From: CAYZJD01 sp964483455
GTDB lineage: Bacteria; Acidobacteriota; Terriglobia; Bryobacterales; Bryobacteraceae
Direction of reading: 5' to 3'
Assembly: GCA_964483455.1 (NCBI GenBank)
Contig: CAZACK010000012.1
Span: forward strand, 1 to 64,000
DNA: 64,000 bases
In this document: positions 7,660-16,775 of the stretch, piece after piece
Layout: each line of letters opens with the position of its first letter
How positions within the stretch are numbered: position 1 is the stretch's first letter
Made by a program: the position numbers and the translations under genes
Notes under the pieces: model-generated
Told to the model about the DNA's origin: nothing
Seen by the model: only the letters and a program-made list of their open reading frames with translations
The model's database searches: none

Positions 7660-8650
7660 ATGATGGATGACGCCATGGCGGCTGAATCAACGACAACGAC
7701 AATTGGACCGATCGGGGTGGCTGGTCTGGGCCTGATGGGCCAGGGAATCGCTTCCTGCCTGGTGGCGTACGGCTTCCGCGTCATTGCCTACAGCCGCACG
7801 GCCGCCCGAGAAGCGGAGAGCGCCGGCCACGTTTCGAAATCGCTGCGCGAAATGCTACGGCGCGGGCTGATCCCGGCGCGCAAGATCCGCGATTGGCGCG
7901 ACCGCTACCGCTTTGTCGCGACACTCGACGGGCTGGCTCCATGCGCGTTCGTGGTCGAGACGGTGAAGGAGGACCTGGAGCTGAAGCGCGAGATCTATTC
8001 CAGCCTGGAAGAGATCCTCACAGCGAGAGCGGTGATCGCCTCCAACACGTCCAGCATCCCGATCACCCTACTGCAACATGGCCGGAAGCACCCGGAGCGC
8101 TTTGTCGGTGTCCACTGGGGCGAACCGGTGCAGGTGATGCGATACCTAGAGATCGTCCCCGGCAAACAAACGTCGCCGCGAGTAGTGCGCCTGGCACAGA
8201 AACTCGGGAAAGCCTGCGGGAAGGAGCCGACGGTCCTCAACGAAGACATCCGCGGGTTTCTTTCCAACCGCATGATGTACGCCATGATGCGCGAAGCGTT
8301 CCACCTGGTGGAGCATGGGATCGCGTCGCTGGAGGATGTGGACCGCTCCTTCCGCAATGACATGGGCTGGTGGGCGACCCTCGCCGGACCATTCCGCTGG
8401 ATGGACCTGACGGGCATCCCCGCCTACCAGGCGGTGATGGAAGGACTCTTCCCGGAACTGTGCAACTCCCCGGAAGTGCCCAAGTCTGATGCGGGAGGTG
8501 GTGGCCAGCGGCACACTGGGGACCTCCAACCTAAGGGGTTTCTACAAGTACGACCAGAAGACAGCCGCGGCGTGGGAGCGCGCCTGGGTCGACTTTACTT
8601 ACGACATCAGGAAGCTGGTCGAGAAGTACGAGAAGCGGGTAAAGCTGTGA
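7660..8650 (+). pseudogene. 3-hydroxyacyl-CoA dehydrogenase-like gene with a +1 frameshift
   Basis: The N-terminal Rossmann fold is clear: IGVAGLGLMGQGIASCLV, then ASNTSSIPI and HWGEPVQ, with FLSNRMMYAMMREAFHLV leading into the helical dimerisation domain. This is the FadB/HbdA-type NAD-dependent dehydrogenase family of fatty-acid oxidation. Up to 8484 the frame reads PELCNSPEVPK. After one extra base (near T8485) the family-like continuation LMREVVASGTLGTSNLRGFY is found in the next frame and ends at a natural TGA at 8648-8650. Without the extra base the protein would be about 330 residues. As written, the original frame reads through an unrelated tail to 8760. Start ATG 7660 was chosen for the upstream GAAGG; 7639 and 7642 are alternatives. 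It may be a real mutation or a base-call error. Confidence 0.8.
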
Positions 8651-8907
8651 GCCCGGCTTACTGCTGTTCCTGGCCAACTTCATGTGACCCTTGCAGTTCA
8701 CCTGCGTCAGGCTGGTGCAGGATCAGGTCGGAACGCCATTCACCGTCTGGGGTCCGATGACGCTGGCCACCCTGCTGCTGTACCCGTTGATCCGCAGGGA
8801 GCGGCGTTCTCCGGCGTATTATACGGGAGGTGCGGGCCGGAAGCCTTGTGTGAAGGACTCCGGTTCTCCTCTTGCCGCCGGGCATACTACAGTGAAAGAG
8901 AGCCACG
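8651..8907 (+). other. Intergenic; possible decayed membrane-protein fragment
   Basis: About 257 bases. One frame reads LLLFLANFM before a stop, and another reads TPFTVWGPMTLATLLLYPL then IRRERR, hydrophobic stretches like pieces of a degraded membrane protein. No start signal is present and no family can be named. Confidence 0.3.
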
Positions 8908-9825
8908 ATGCATCGCGTAGGGCCGGTACTCCTCTGGGTGGTCGGCGCAACGGCAGTCCTTGGCAACCTCGACGAAGCCACCCGCGAACTCTACCGCGGC
9001 GACTACCGGCGGGCGGCGGCGCTCGCTGAGCGGCAGGTGAAGGCAAATCCGCAGTCCGCGGCGGCGCGCGTGGTGCTGGCGCGGGCGAAGCTGGCGCAGG
9101 GGCAGCACGATGCCGCCAGGCGGGATCTCGAGCGGGCGCTGCACCTCGATCCGGCGAACGTCGACGCCCTCTATTTCCTCGGCCGGCTCTCGGCCATGCT
9201 GTCGCAAGCCGAGTTCCAGCAACTGTTCGCGATGGCGCCGGATTCGGCGCGTGTCCACCAGCTTCTGGCGGAAGCCGCCGATGCCGCGGGCGATAAGGCC
9301 GAGGCGGAAGTGGAGTACAAGAAGGCGCTCCAGGCCAATCCTCGCAGCGAGGAGGTGCTCATCGCTCTCGGGGACATGAAGCGGATGGATCTGAACTTCG
9401 AGGAGGCCGCCGAATACTACCGGCGGGCCATCGAGATCAATCCTTGGGAGTACGACAGTGCGTACGGGCTTGGGGTCTGCCAGCTTCGGCAGGGGCGGCC
9501 GGACCAGGCGAAGGACCAGTTTCGCCGGGCGGCCGCGCTCGATCCCGGCTCGGCGGTGGCTCACTTCGCGCTGGGCGACGCCTTGTTTCAGCTCGGCGAG
9601 GCCGAAGAGGCGATGAAGGAGCTGGAACTGGCGGCGAAACTGGAACCGGCGATGCGACAGGCGTATCTCCTGCTGGGCCGCGCTTACCGGGAGATGGGCC
9701 GCAAAGAAGCGGCCGCCGAGGCGTTTCGCAAGGTCCGTGAGCTGCACCGCCAGGAGCTGGAACGGGTCCGGACGACATTTGAGCGACAGCGCAAAGTGGC
9801 GATTGCCGGAGAGGCTAAGCCTTGA
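8908..9825 (+). CDS. TPR-repeat protein, probably exported
   Basis: This 305-residue protein has a hydrophobic N-terminus (VGPVLLWVVGATAVLG) that may act as signal or anchor. Helical tetratricopeptide repeats cover most of the rest; several units show the A-x-x-x-[FY]-x-x-A-[IL]-x-x-[ND]-P pattern (AAEYYRRAIEINP, AKDQFRRAAALDP, AMKELELAAKLEP). TPRs scaffold protein-protein contacts and no catalytic motif is visible. It is coupled to the next gene, a second TPR protein, through a TTGA overlap, so the two products are probably made together and may interact. Confidence 0.85.
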   Translation: MHRVGPVLLWVVGATAVLGNLDEATRELYRGDYRRAAALAERQVKANPQSAAARVVLARAKLAQGQHDAARRDLERALHLDPANVDALYFLGRLSAMLSQAEFQQLFAMAPDSARVHQLLAEAADAAGDKAEAEVEYKKALQANPRSEEVLIALGDMKRMDLNFEEAAEYYRRAIEINPWEYDSAYGLGVCQLRQGRPDQAKDQFRRAAALDPGSAVAHFALGDALFQLGEAEEAMKELELAAKLEPAMRQAYLLLGRAYREMGRKEAAAEAFRKVRELHRQELERVRTTFERQRKVAIAGEAKP

Positions 9826-10652
9826 GAATCCTGCTTCGAGGAGCCCTGGCCTGGCTGGCCGTGGCCGTCGCGGGCGCGCAGCCGCAATGGCCGGCGGCGG
9901 TGCAGGAACTCTTCCAGCGAGGGGTGGAGGCGCAGAAAGCCGGCCGGCTGGAGGAAGCGGAGCGCGCGTTTCAGGACGTGCTGAAGCAGGGAGGCAAGGC
10001 CTCTTTCGTTCACAACAATCTCGGGATCGTCTACCAAGCCAAGCGCGACCATGAGGCCGCCCTGGCGCAGTTCCGCGAGGCTATCCGCCTGGATGCGAAC
10101 TACGCCGCACCGCGCATTCTCGCAGGGGTGAGCCTGGTGGCGACGGGCAAGTTCGCCGCGGCCGCGACGGAGCTCGAGATGGCCGTGAAGCTCGCGCCGG
10201 GCGAGCCACAAGGACGGCTTCAGCTCGCCTGGGTGCTGGAGCGCCGGGGTCGCCTGGAGCAAGCGGCGGAGCAGTATCGGGAGCTGCGCAAGCTGGTCCC
10301 GAACGAGCCGGAGTACGCGTATCGCCTCGGGAAAATGTACCTCAAGCTGGCGGCGAAGTACTTCCAGAAGATGGCGGCGGCGGCGCCGTCCGCCCCACGG
10401 ACGCTGCAACTGAAAGGCGAAAACCTCGCGGCTATCGGCAAAGAGGACTCAGCCATCGAGTCTTTCCGAAAGGCGCTGAGCCTGGATCCGAAGCAGCCGG
10501 GATTGCACCTGGTGATCGCGCAGATCTACGCCAAGCAGGGGAAGCGCGAGGAGGCGCTGAAGGAAGTGGAGGCCGAGCTGGCGATTCTTCCGGACAACGC
10601 CTCCGCGCTGGCGATGCGGTCGCAGCTTATGAACGCGGCACCGGCCCGCTGA
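9822..10652 (+). CDS. TPR-repeat protein, probably secreted
   Basis: The 276-residue protein starts with a TTG whose last two bases fall in the TGA of the upstream gene (TTGA), a typical coupled start. Residues 1-20 (MRILLRGALAWLAVAVAGAQ) look like a cleavable signal peptide. The mature part is TPRs: AERAFQDVLKQGG, ALAQFREAIRLDA, AAEQYRELRKLVP, AIESFRKALSLDP. It forms a two-gene operon with the preceding TPR protein and faces the HAD gene across an 11-base gap. Role unknown; a periplasmic scaffold is likely. Confidence 0.83.
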   Translation: MRILLRGALAWLAVAVAGAQPQWPAAVQELFQRGVEAQKAGRLEEAERAFQDVLKQGGKASFVHNNLGIVYQAKRDHEAALAQFREAIRLDANYAAPRILAGVSLVATGKFAAAATELEMAVKLAPGEPQGRLQLAWVLERRGRLEQAAEQYRELRKLVPNEPEYAYRLGKMYLKLAAKYFQKMAAAAPSAPRTLQLKGENLAAIGKEDSAIESFRKALSLDPKQPGLHLVIAQIYAKQGKREEALKEVEAELAILPDNASALAMRSQLMNAAPAR

Positions 10653-10663
10653 ACAATCACCGG

Positions 10664-11365
10664 TCAGTCCGGTTGGATCAACTGTTCGGCTCGCAATTCC
10701 GTCAGGTCGTCGAACAGGAGGTCGGGGGAGGAGGCGTCCAGCTCGGCGCGCGTGGAGATTCCTGTGGCGACGGCGACCGAGTGGACGCGGTTGAGCTGGG
10801 CGGCCCGGACGTCGACCGGCGTGTCGCCGACGAGCCATACCGGAACGCCGTTACCGGCCCAGCCGCGGCCCTTCGCCTCGCGCAGCGCCAGCCGCACGAG
10901 ACCCGCGCGGTCGCGGCTCATCTCGCCGAACTTCCCGAACCGGAAATAGCTCCGCAGTCCGGCCCGTTGCATCTTCTTCCAGCCAATGCGCGTCAGGTTC
11001 CCCGTGACCAGCGCCATCGGCACGCCGAGCCGCTCGAGGCGCGCGAGCAGCCGGCGGACGCCCGGGCAGACTTTCCGCTCCAGGTTCGGGACGACCTGCG
11101 TGTAGATCGACTGCGCCGCCTGGCAGATGCCCGGAAGAGAGCGACGAATCAGCGCCGCCGATGCGCCGGCTTTGCCCATCATCTCGGCGAGGATGTCGGG
11201 ATCCAACATGCCGTGCAGCGGAACCCCTTCTGTGGTTGTTTCCAAGCCTGTACAGCGGCGGATGGCTTCGATGAGCGATGTCCGGTGGTGTGGTCCGGCG
11301 CGGCGAATCAACGTGCCGTCGATGTCGAACAGAACAAGCGCCGGCGCGGTCTTGGGCGAGCGCAT
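10664..11365 (-). CDS. HAD-superfamily hydrolase (phosphoglycolate phosphatase-like)
   Basis: The 233-residue protein has the HAD motifs in order: motif I LFDIDGTLIRR (catalytic aspartates near residues 14 and 16), motif II VTGNLT, and motif IV WLVGDTPVDVRAA. A helical cap lies between motifs I and II (about 25-95), as in subclass I phosphatases. It probably dephosphorylates a small metabolite; the substrate cannot be read from the sequence. It is transcribed divergently from the macro-domain gene only 19 bases away, so their promoters must overlap each other's 5' ends, unless the true start lies further in. Confidence 0.88.
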   Translation of the reverse strand: MRSPKTAPALVLFDIDGTLIRRAGPHHRTSLIEAIRRCTGLETTTEGVPLHGMLDPDILAEMMGKAGASAALIRRSLPGICQAAQSIYTQVVPNLERKVCPGVRRLLARLERLGVPMALVTGNLTRIGWKKMQRAGLRSYFRFGKFGEMSRDRAGLVRLALREAKGRGWAGNGVPVWLVGDTPVDVRAAQLNRVHSVAVATGISTRAELDASSPDLLFDDLTELRAEQLIQPD

Positions 11366-11384
11366 CTTCTATTACTATAACGGT

Positions 11385-11930
11385 ATGGAGAAGCGATTCG
11401 CGAACGGCAGCGTGCTGCGACTGATCACCGGCGACATCACCAAACAGCCGGCCGGCGCCATCGTGAACGCGGCCAGCTCCGCGCTCGCGGGAGGCGGTGG
11501 CGTGGACGGCGCCATTCACCGCGCCGGCGGGCCGGAGATCATGCGCGAACTCGACGGCATCCGGGAAAAGCATGGCGGCTGCCCGACCGGCAGCGCCGTC
11601 GCCACCACCGCCGGACGCCTGCCGGCCAAGTTCGTGTTTCACGCCGTCGGCCCGATCTATCGCGACGGGCGGCATGGGGAACCGGAGTTGCTGGCTTCCT
11701 GCTACCGCACGTGCCTGGAAATGGCTGAAGCGCGCGGCGTCGAGACGATCAGCTTTCCGTCGATCAGCACCGGCGCCTACGGCTATCCCATCGGTGAAGC
11801 GGCGAGGGTCGCGGTGGGTGCCGTGACCGAGTTTCTGGCCCGGCCCGACTCGAAGGTGCGGGAAGTGACGTTTGTGCTCTTCGACCGGTCGACATACGAC
11901 CATTACCGTGAGGCGCTTGAAGGAATGTGA
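11385..11930 (+). CDS. Macro-domain ADP-ribose-binding protein (O-acetyl-ADP-ribose deacetylase-like)
   Basis: The 181-residue protein is a single macro domain: LRLITGDITKQPAGAIVNAA with ALAGGGGVDGAIHRAGG (the N-A-A and GGGGVDGAIH loops bind ADP-ribose), then CPTGSAVATTAG, FHAVGPIY and FPSISTGAYGYP. These features match the YmdB/MacroD type, which hydrolyses O-acetyl-ADP-ribose or mono-ADP-ribosyl groups. The start at ATG 11385 fits the usual family N-terminus; the frame extends further upstream but would run into the HAD gene. Cytoplasmic; no operon partner. Confidence 0.93.
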   Translation: MEKRFANGSVLRLITGDITKQPAGAIVNAASSALAGGGGVDGAIHRAGGPEIMRELDGIREKHGGCPTGSAVATTAGRLPAKFVFHAVGPIYRDGRHGEPELLASCYRTCLEMAEARGVETISFPSISTGAYGYPIGEAARVAVGAVTEFLARPDSKVREVTFVLFDRSTYDHYREALEGM

Positions 11931-12016
11931 GAGGCGCCCCTTTCCCCGGGTTCCCTTGGAAGGGACGCCCTGTTCCAGCGGATGATGAAGTGCGGCAAGG
12001 CGCCGCCGGCTGGGTG

Positions 12017-12934
12017 CTAGAGAATTCGCTTCCCCAGGGCAGACATCACCAGCTCGACGGCCAGGATTGCGGTCCGGTTGGCTTCGTCGATGACGGGGTT
12101 CACCTCGACCACGTCCATGGAGGTCATCCGTCCCGAGTCGCAGACGATTTCCATGGCCAGGTGGGCCTCGCGGTAGGTGATGCCGCCGCGGACGGGAGTG
12201 CCGACGCCGGGCGCTTCCCGCGGATCGACGCTGTCCATGTCAAGTGAGACGTGGAAGCCGGCGGTTCCTGATGAGGCGATTCGAATTGCATCTTCCATGA
12301 CGGCGCGGAGGCCGCGCTCATCGATGTCCCGCATGGTGAAGGCGCGCACGCCGGAGTCTTTCACGTGCGGCTTCTCCAATTGATCCACCTCGCGAACGCC
12401 AACCAGCGCGATGTTTCTCGGGGCGATTTTCGGCGAGAAGCCTCCGAGGTGAGTGAGCGCCCGCGGCCCCATTCCGATCAGGCAAGCCAGCGGCATGCCG
12501 TGCACGTTGCCGCTTGGGGTCGTCTCGGGAGTGTTCATGTCGGCGTGGGCGTCGATCCAGACCAAGCCAAGGTTCGCCCGCTGCTTCCGGAAACGCTTTG
12601 TCATGCCCGACACGGAGCCGATGGCCACGGAATGGTCGCCGCCGAGGACGAGCGGCAGGCTGCCGTTGGCGGATGACTTGCTGACTAGCCGGGCCAGACG
12701 CTGGCAGGTCTGGGCGATCTGCGGCAGGTACCTTGAGCTGCTCGAGCCGGCGGGTAAGCTTTCGGGCTGGTCGACGGCGACGTTGCCGAGGTCCTCGACC
12801 CGGTAGCCGAGCGATGCCAGCCGCGCGTTGAGGTTGGCGACCCGCAGCGCCGAAGGGCCCATGTCTACGCCACGGCGGCCGGCGCCGAGGTCGAGGGGGG
12901 CTCCGATGATGGTGATGGAGGAGGGGCGAGTCAC
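12017..12934 (-). CDS. Arginase/agmatinase-family ureohydrolase
   Basis: The 305-residue protein carries the binuclear manganese motifs of ureohydrolases: LPLVLGGDHSVAIG, LVWIDAHADMNTP, and VSLDMDSVDPREAPG, with GGITYREAHLAME near the end. The spacing and the NxHGMPL segment after the second motif resemble arginases (RocF) more than agmatinases, so hydrolysis of arginine to ornithine and urea is likely but not proven. It starts with GTG at 12934, overlapping the asnS stop as GTGA, so it is translationally coupled to asnS as the last gene of a tight leftward operon. Confidence 0.9.
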   Translation of the reverse strand: MTRPSSITIIGAPLDLGAGRRGVDMGPSALRVANLNARLASLGYRVEDLGNVAVDQPESLPAGSSSSRYLPQIAQTCQRLARLVSKSSANGSLPLVLGGDHSVAIGSVSGMTKRFRKQRANLGLVWIDAHADMNTPETTPSGNVHGMPLACLIGMGPRALTHLGGFSPKIAPRNIALVGVREVDQLEKPHVKDSGVRAFTMRDIDERGLRAVMEDAIRIASSGTAGFHVSLDMDSVDPREAPGVGTPVRGGITYREAHLAMEIVCDSGRMTSMDVVEVNPVIDEANRTAILAVELVMSALGKRIL

Positions 12935-14253
12935 GGCCGCGTCCGGTAGAGCATCCTTGGGAAGGCGATGGTCTCGCGCACGTGCTCCAGGCCGCAGATC
13001 CAGGCCACGCACCGTTCGACGCCCATGCCGAAACCGCCGTGGGGCACCGAGCCGAACTTCCGAAGGTCCAGGTACCAGTTGAACGCCCCGCGCGGCAGGC
13101 TTTGTTCCTCCAGCCGTTGCAGCAGCAGGTCGAGATCGTGGATGCGCTGCCCGCCGCCAACCAGTTCGCCGTAACCTTCCGGGGCAAGCACATCGACGCC
13201 GAGGGCGACTTCCGGGCGATCCGGGTCGGGTTGCATGTAAAAAGCCTTGACATGCGTCGGATATCGGTCCACCATCACCGGGCGGTCGAATTCTTCGCCG
13301 ATGAGCGTCTCGTCGGTTCCGCCGAAATCGCCGCCCCACTGGATCTGGCTGCCCTTGCGTTGCAGAATCTGGATCGCCTCGTCGTAGCTGATGCGCGGGA
13401 ACGGCGGCTTGACGGTCTCGATCCGGGAGACGTCGCGCTCCAGCACCGCCAGCTCGCTGCGCCGGTTTTCGAGCACCCGGCCGACGACGAAGCAGATGAG
13501 CTCTTCGGCCGCCTGCTTGACGTCCTCGAGCGTGGCGTAGGCCATCTCGGGCTCGACCATCCAGAACTCGGTCAGATGGCGTCGTGTCTTCGAGCGCTCC
13601 GCCCGAAACGTCGGGCCGAAGGTGTACACCTTCCCGAAGGCCATGGCGGTGGCCTCGTTGTAAAGCTGGCCGGACTGGGTGAGGTACACCTTCTCGTCGT
13701 CGAAGTAGTTGACTTCGAACAGAGTGGTCGTGCCCTCGCAGGCGGCCGGCGTGAAGATGGGCGTGTCGACCAGCGTGTAGCCGTTTGAATCGAAGTAATC
13801 GCGGATCGCCTTGACCACCTCGTGGCGGACGCGGATGACGGCGTGCTGGCGGCGGCTGCGGAGCCAGAGGTGCCGGTGGTCCAGCAGAAACTCGATGCCA
13901 TGGTCCTTCGGCGTGATCGGATAGGGATCGGACTCGGGCACACGCTGAAGGACCTCGACGTTCTCGACATCCATCTCGTAGCCGCCGGGAGCGCGGGCTT
14001 CCGCCCGGATCTTGCCGGTGACGATGATGGAGGATTCCTGCGTGAGATCCTTGATGGTCTCGAACAAGGCCTCCGGCAACTGGCTCTTGACGGCGACGCA
14101 CTGCATGATGCCGGTGCCGTCGCGAAGCAACGGGAACACGATTTTGCCGGACTTGCGGAGGTTGTAGAGCCACCCGGGAATGCGCACCGTTTCGCCGGCG
14201 TGGCGTCCGGCCTCGGCGATCGTGATGCGGCGGGTTGCATCGGCGGCGGTCAT
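12931..14253 (-). CDS. asnS: Asparaginyl-tRNA synthetase
   Basis: This 440-residue class IIb synthetase has an N-terminal OB-fold anticodon-binding domain (about 8-105, VRIPGWLYNLRKSGKIVF). The catalytic domain contains FTPAACEGTTTLFEV, YLTQSGQLYNEA, the motif 2 loop FGPTFRAERSKTRRHLTEFWMVEPE, and motif 3 GGFGMGVERCVAWICG. The residues favour AsnS over AspS (no GAD insertion, bacterial AsnS length). It charges tRNA-Asn in the cytoplasm. It lies directly after the TIM-barrel gene with no spacer and overlaps the ureohydrolase gene by 4 bp. Confidence 0.96.
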   Translation of the reverse strand: MTAADATRRITIAEAGRHAGETVRIPGWLYNLRKSGKIVFPLLRDGTGIMQCVAVKSQLPEALFETIKDLTQESSIIVTGKIRAEARAPGGYEMDVENVEVLQRVPESDPYPITPKDHGIEFLLDHRHLWLRSRRQHAVIRVRHEVVKAIRDYFDSNGYTLVDTPIFTPAACEGTTTLFEVNYFDDEKVYLTQSGQLYNEATAMAFGKVYTFGPTFRAERSKTRRHLTEFWMVEPEMAYATLEDVKQAAEELICFVVGRVLENRRSELAVLERDVSRIETVKPPFPRISYDEAIQILQRKGSQIQWGGDFGGTDETLIGEEFDRPVMVDRYPTHVKAFYMQPDPDRPEVALGVDVLAPEGYGELVGGGQRIHDLDLLLQRLEEQSLPRGAFNWYLDLRKFGSVPHGGFGMGVERCVAWICGLEHVRETIAFPRMLYRTRP

Positions 14254-15084
14254 CTACAGGCGCTCCAGTGTCTCGAAGACGCGCTTGATTTCATCCAGCG
14301 GGTGGGCCATGCCGGGAACCTCCTTGAGCTCCAGCACCAGCGGATACTGGCCGGGGCGGGAGCGCAGCAGGTCCATCGCCTGCTTCCAGTCGACGGTTCC
14401 CTGGTCGGAATACATCGGGAAAAGGTGCTCGTCCTCGCGGCCATTGTTGTCGTGGATGTGGGTCGACCGGATGCGGTCCTGCATGATGCCGAAGGCCGCC
14501 GCAACGCCCTCATTCATGTTTGCATGGCCGACGTCGAAGCAGAAGGCCAGATCCATGTGGGTCTCGGCGACGAACCAGGCCAGCCGTTCGGCGCTCGAAA
14601 GGCCGTTGGGTATGTTCTCGAGCAGGACCTCGACCCCGCGCTGGCGGGCCAGCAGGCTCAGTTCCTCCAAGCAGGTAAAGGCGGCTTCCAGCTTGCGGTC
14701 GTCATACTCCTCGCGGCTGACCCCGATGTGTTGGATGAAGTAGCGGCAGGGGATGTGCTCGGTGATTTCCAGCGCGCGCTTGATTTCGTCCATCATGGAC
14801 ACGCGCTTCGCCTTGACGGGTTCGGTAATGGTCAGGATTGCATGCGGGCCCGAGCGGCCCCACACCTCATCGGTGAACATGGGCGAGTGGAGAGCGTGCA
14901 GCTTGAGATCCGAATCCTTGAACCAGTGCGCCAGTTCATTCACCTGCGCCCGGTTGCGATAGTCCAGGTGCTGCCGGGCACAGAAGATCTCGACAGCGGC
15001 GATGCCGCTCTGCCAGATGCGGTCGAGCCAAACGGTGGTCAACCGATGGTTCACGATGAAATGAGTGGAAAGTAAGTGATCCAT
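14254..15084 (-). CDS. Sugar phosphate isomerase/epimerase-like TIM barrel
   Basis: The 276-residue protein fits the xylose-isomerase-like / AP endonuclease 2 superfamily. It shows barrel-edge metal-ligand motifs: HSPMFTDEVWG, IQHIGVSREEY, VLLENIPNG, CFDVGHANMN, THIHDNNGREDEHLF and LVLELKEVPG. The E, D, H, H and E residues at these strand ends form the usual divalent-metal site. The substrate could be a sugar or sugar phosphate; family members include epimerases and inosose dehydratases. It has no signal peptide. Its stop abuts the asnS start and the upstream gene is 6 bp away, so it is inside an operon. Confidence 0.85.
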   Translation of the reverse strand: MDHLLSTHFIVNHRLTTVWLDRIWQSGIAAVEIFCARQHLDYRNRAQVNELAHWFKDSDLKLHALHSPMFTDEVWGRSGPHAILTITEPVKAKRVSMMDEIKRALEITEHIPCRYFIQHIGVSREEYDDRKLEAAFTCLEELSLLARQRGVEVLLENIPNGLSSAERLAWFVAETHMDLAFCFDVGHANMNEGVAAAFGIMQDRIRSTHIHDNNGREDEHLFPMYSDQGTVDWKQAMDLLRSRPGQYPLVLELKEVPGMAHPLDEIKRVFETLERL

Positions 15085-15090
15085 GAGTAG

Positions 15091-16761
15091 TCAGTAGCCG
15101 GAAGCCGCCCCTTCCACGCGCAAGTCGGCCGCTCCGAGAAGCCAGCCCGGTTCGGCGGCGATGGCGGCCACCTCCCCGATGGACGTCTCCGTCTCGACCG
15201 AATGTCCGCGTGAGCGGAGCAGCGCCAGGGTGTCGGGAGAGAACTCTCGCTCCATGTAGAGGGTGTCGGGCTTCCACTGGTGGTGAAACCGCGGGCGGTC
15301 GACGGCGTCGCGAATGTCCAATCCGAAATCCACGGAGTTGAGAATCACCTGGAGCACGGTGGTGATGATGCGAGGGCCGCCGGGAGAACCGAGCACCATG
15401 TGGAGCTGGCCGTCGCGGAGGACAATCGTCGGGGTCATGGACGACAGCGGCCGTTTGCCGGGCCGAATCGCGTTGGCTTCGCCCTGAATCAGCCCGTAGG
15501 CGTTCGGCTCGCCGGGCTTGGCGGCGAAATCGTCCATTTCGTTGTTCAGCAGAAAGCCGAGGCCCGGAAGGGTCACGCCGCAGCCGAAGCCTCCGTTGAG
15601 GGTATAGGTGACGGCGACGGCATTGCCTTGCTCGTCCACCACGGAATAATGCGTTGTTTCCGAGCCTTCCGAGGCGGCGGGATCACCGGCGGCGATGCGA
15701 TCGCTTGGCGTGGCCCGGTCCGGGTCGATCGAGCTCCGTAGCCGGGCGAGGTAGTCGGGACGGAGCAGTCCGGCCACCGGCACGCGGACGAAATCAGGGT
15801 CGCCGAAATGGCGGCTGCGGTCGGCGAAGAAACGCCGCATCGCCTCGGCGACAAAGTGAATCGAGGCCGCCGAGCCGGCGCCGCCCTTCTCGTACCCGGA
15901 ACCTTCCAGAATTCCCAGCATTTCGAGCAAGCCCGCGCCGCCGGAGCTGGGAGGAGGAGCGGTCAGGATCTCATGACCTTTGTACGTTCCGCGCAGGGGC
16001 GTTCGCTCGACGACGGCGTACTCCTTGAGATCCTGGTAGCGGATCAGGCCCCCGCCGGCGGTCATGGCGTCTGCGAATATTCTCGCCGTCTCTCCTTCGT
16101 AGAACTCCTTCGCTCCGAGGAGGGCGATCCGTTCTAGGGTCCGGGCCAATTCGGGTTGAACAAGAATGTCGCCAGGCTCGTAGTAAGCGCCGTCCCTGAG
16201 GAAGATGCGCTTCGATTCGGGGAACTGCATGAGGTTTGTGCTGTGTCGCAGCGAGCGCGCCAGGCTGTGTGAGACAGGGAATCCTCGTTCCGCCAGCCGG
16301 ACGGCGGGTTCGAGAAGGCTCGCCCATGGCCGTTTGGCGTACCTGCGGTGGGCGAACTCCAACCCCTTGACGGTTCCGGGAACAGCGGCAGCACGGTAGC
16401 CCGTGACGCTGTCTGCGGTCGGCCGGCCGCCAGCGTCCAGGTACATGTCGCGGGTGGCGGCCGCAGGCGCGCGTTCCCGGAAGTCGAGGAAGGTGGAGCG
16501 GCCATCGGCGAAGCGGATCAGCAGGAAGCCGCCGCCGCCGAGGTTGCCGGCGGAAGGATGGGTGACGGCCAGCGCGAAACCGACGGCGATGGCCGCATCC
16601 ACGGCGTTTCCACCCGCTTTGAGCGCGGCGACGCCGGCATCGACGGCGTGCGGTTCGCGCGCTACCACCAAGGCGTGGCGGGCTCGAACCGGCGGGCGCG
16701 CCTCCAGGGCCACGGCGAGCAGAAGAGCAGCGAACGCAAGCAGCGCCGCGGAAGAGCGCAT
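15091..16761 (-). CDS. ggt: Gamma-glutamyltransferase
   Basis: The 556-residue precursor has a hydrophobic signal (residues 1-22, LLAFAALLLAVALEA). An N-terminal large-subunit region follows, with GGNAVDAAIAVGFALAVTHP and NLGGGGFLLIRF. The autoprocessing site is SETTHYSVVDEQGNAVAVTY, where the second threonine becomes the N-terminal nucleophile of the small subunit; then PLSSMTPTIV and the oxyanion GSPGG. It cleaves glutathione and other gamma-glutamyl compounds in the periplasm. ATG 16761 was chosen because the signal peptide begins there; the open frame extends further upstream. It follows the methyltransferase gene by 14 bp. Confidence 0.95.
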   Translation of the reverse strand: MRSSAALLAFAALLLAVALEARPPVRARHALVVAREPHAVDAGVAALKAGGNAVDAAIAVGFALAVTHPSAGNLGGGGFLLIRFADGRSTFLDFRERAPAAATRDMYLDAGGRPTADSVTGYRAAAVPGTVKGLEFAHRRYAKRPWASLLEPAVRLAERGFPVSHSLARSLRHSTNLMQFPESKRIFLRDGAYYEPGDILVQPELARTLERIALLGAKEFYEGETARIFADAMTAGGGLIRYQDLKEYAVVERTPLRGTYKGHEILTAPPPSSGGAGLLEMLGILEGSGYEKGGAGSAASIHFVAEAMRRFFADRSRHFGDPDFVRVPVAGLLRPDYLARLRSSIDPDRATPSDRIAAGDPAASEGSETTHYSVVDEQGNAVAVTYTLNGGFGCGVTLPGLGFLLNNEMDDFAAKPGEPNAYGLIQGEANAIRPGKRPLSSMTPTIVLRDGQLHMVLGSPGGPRIITTVLQVILNSVDFGLDIRDAVDRPRFHHQWKPDTLYMEREFSPDTLALLRSRGHSVETETSIGEVAAIAAEPGWLLGAADLRVEGAASGY

Positions 16762-16775
16762 AACCCTCGATTCTA

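Noticed and set aside
12935..14173. Long leftward extension of the ureohydrolase frame through asnS
   Set aside because: The part upstream of GTG 12934 overlaps asnS in another frame and has no protein-like features; the real start is the coupled GTG.
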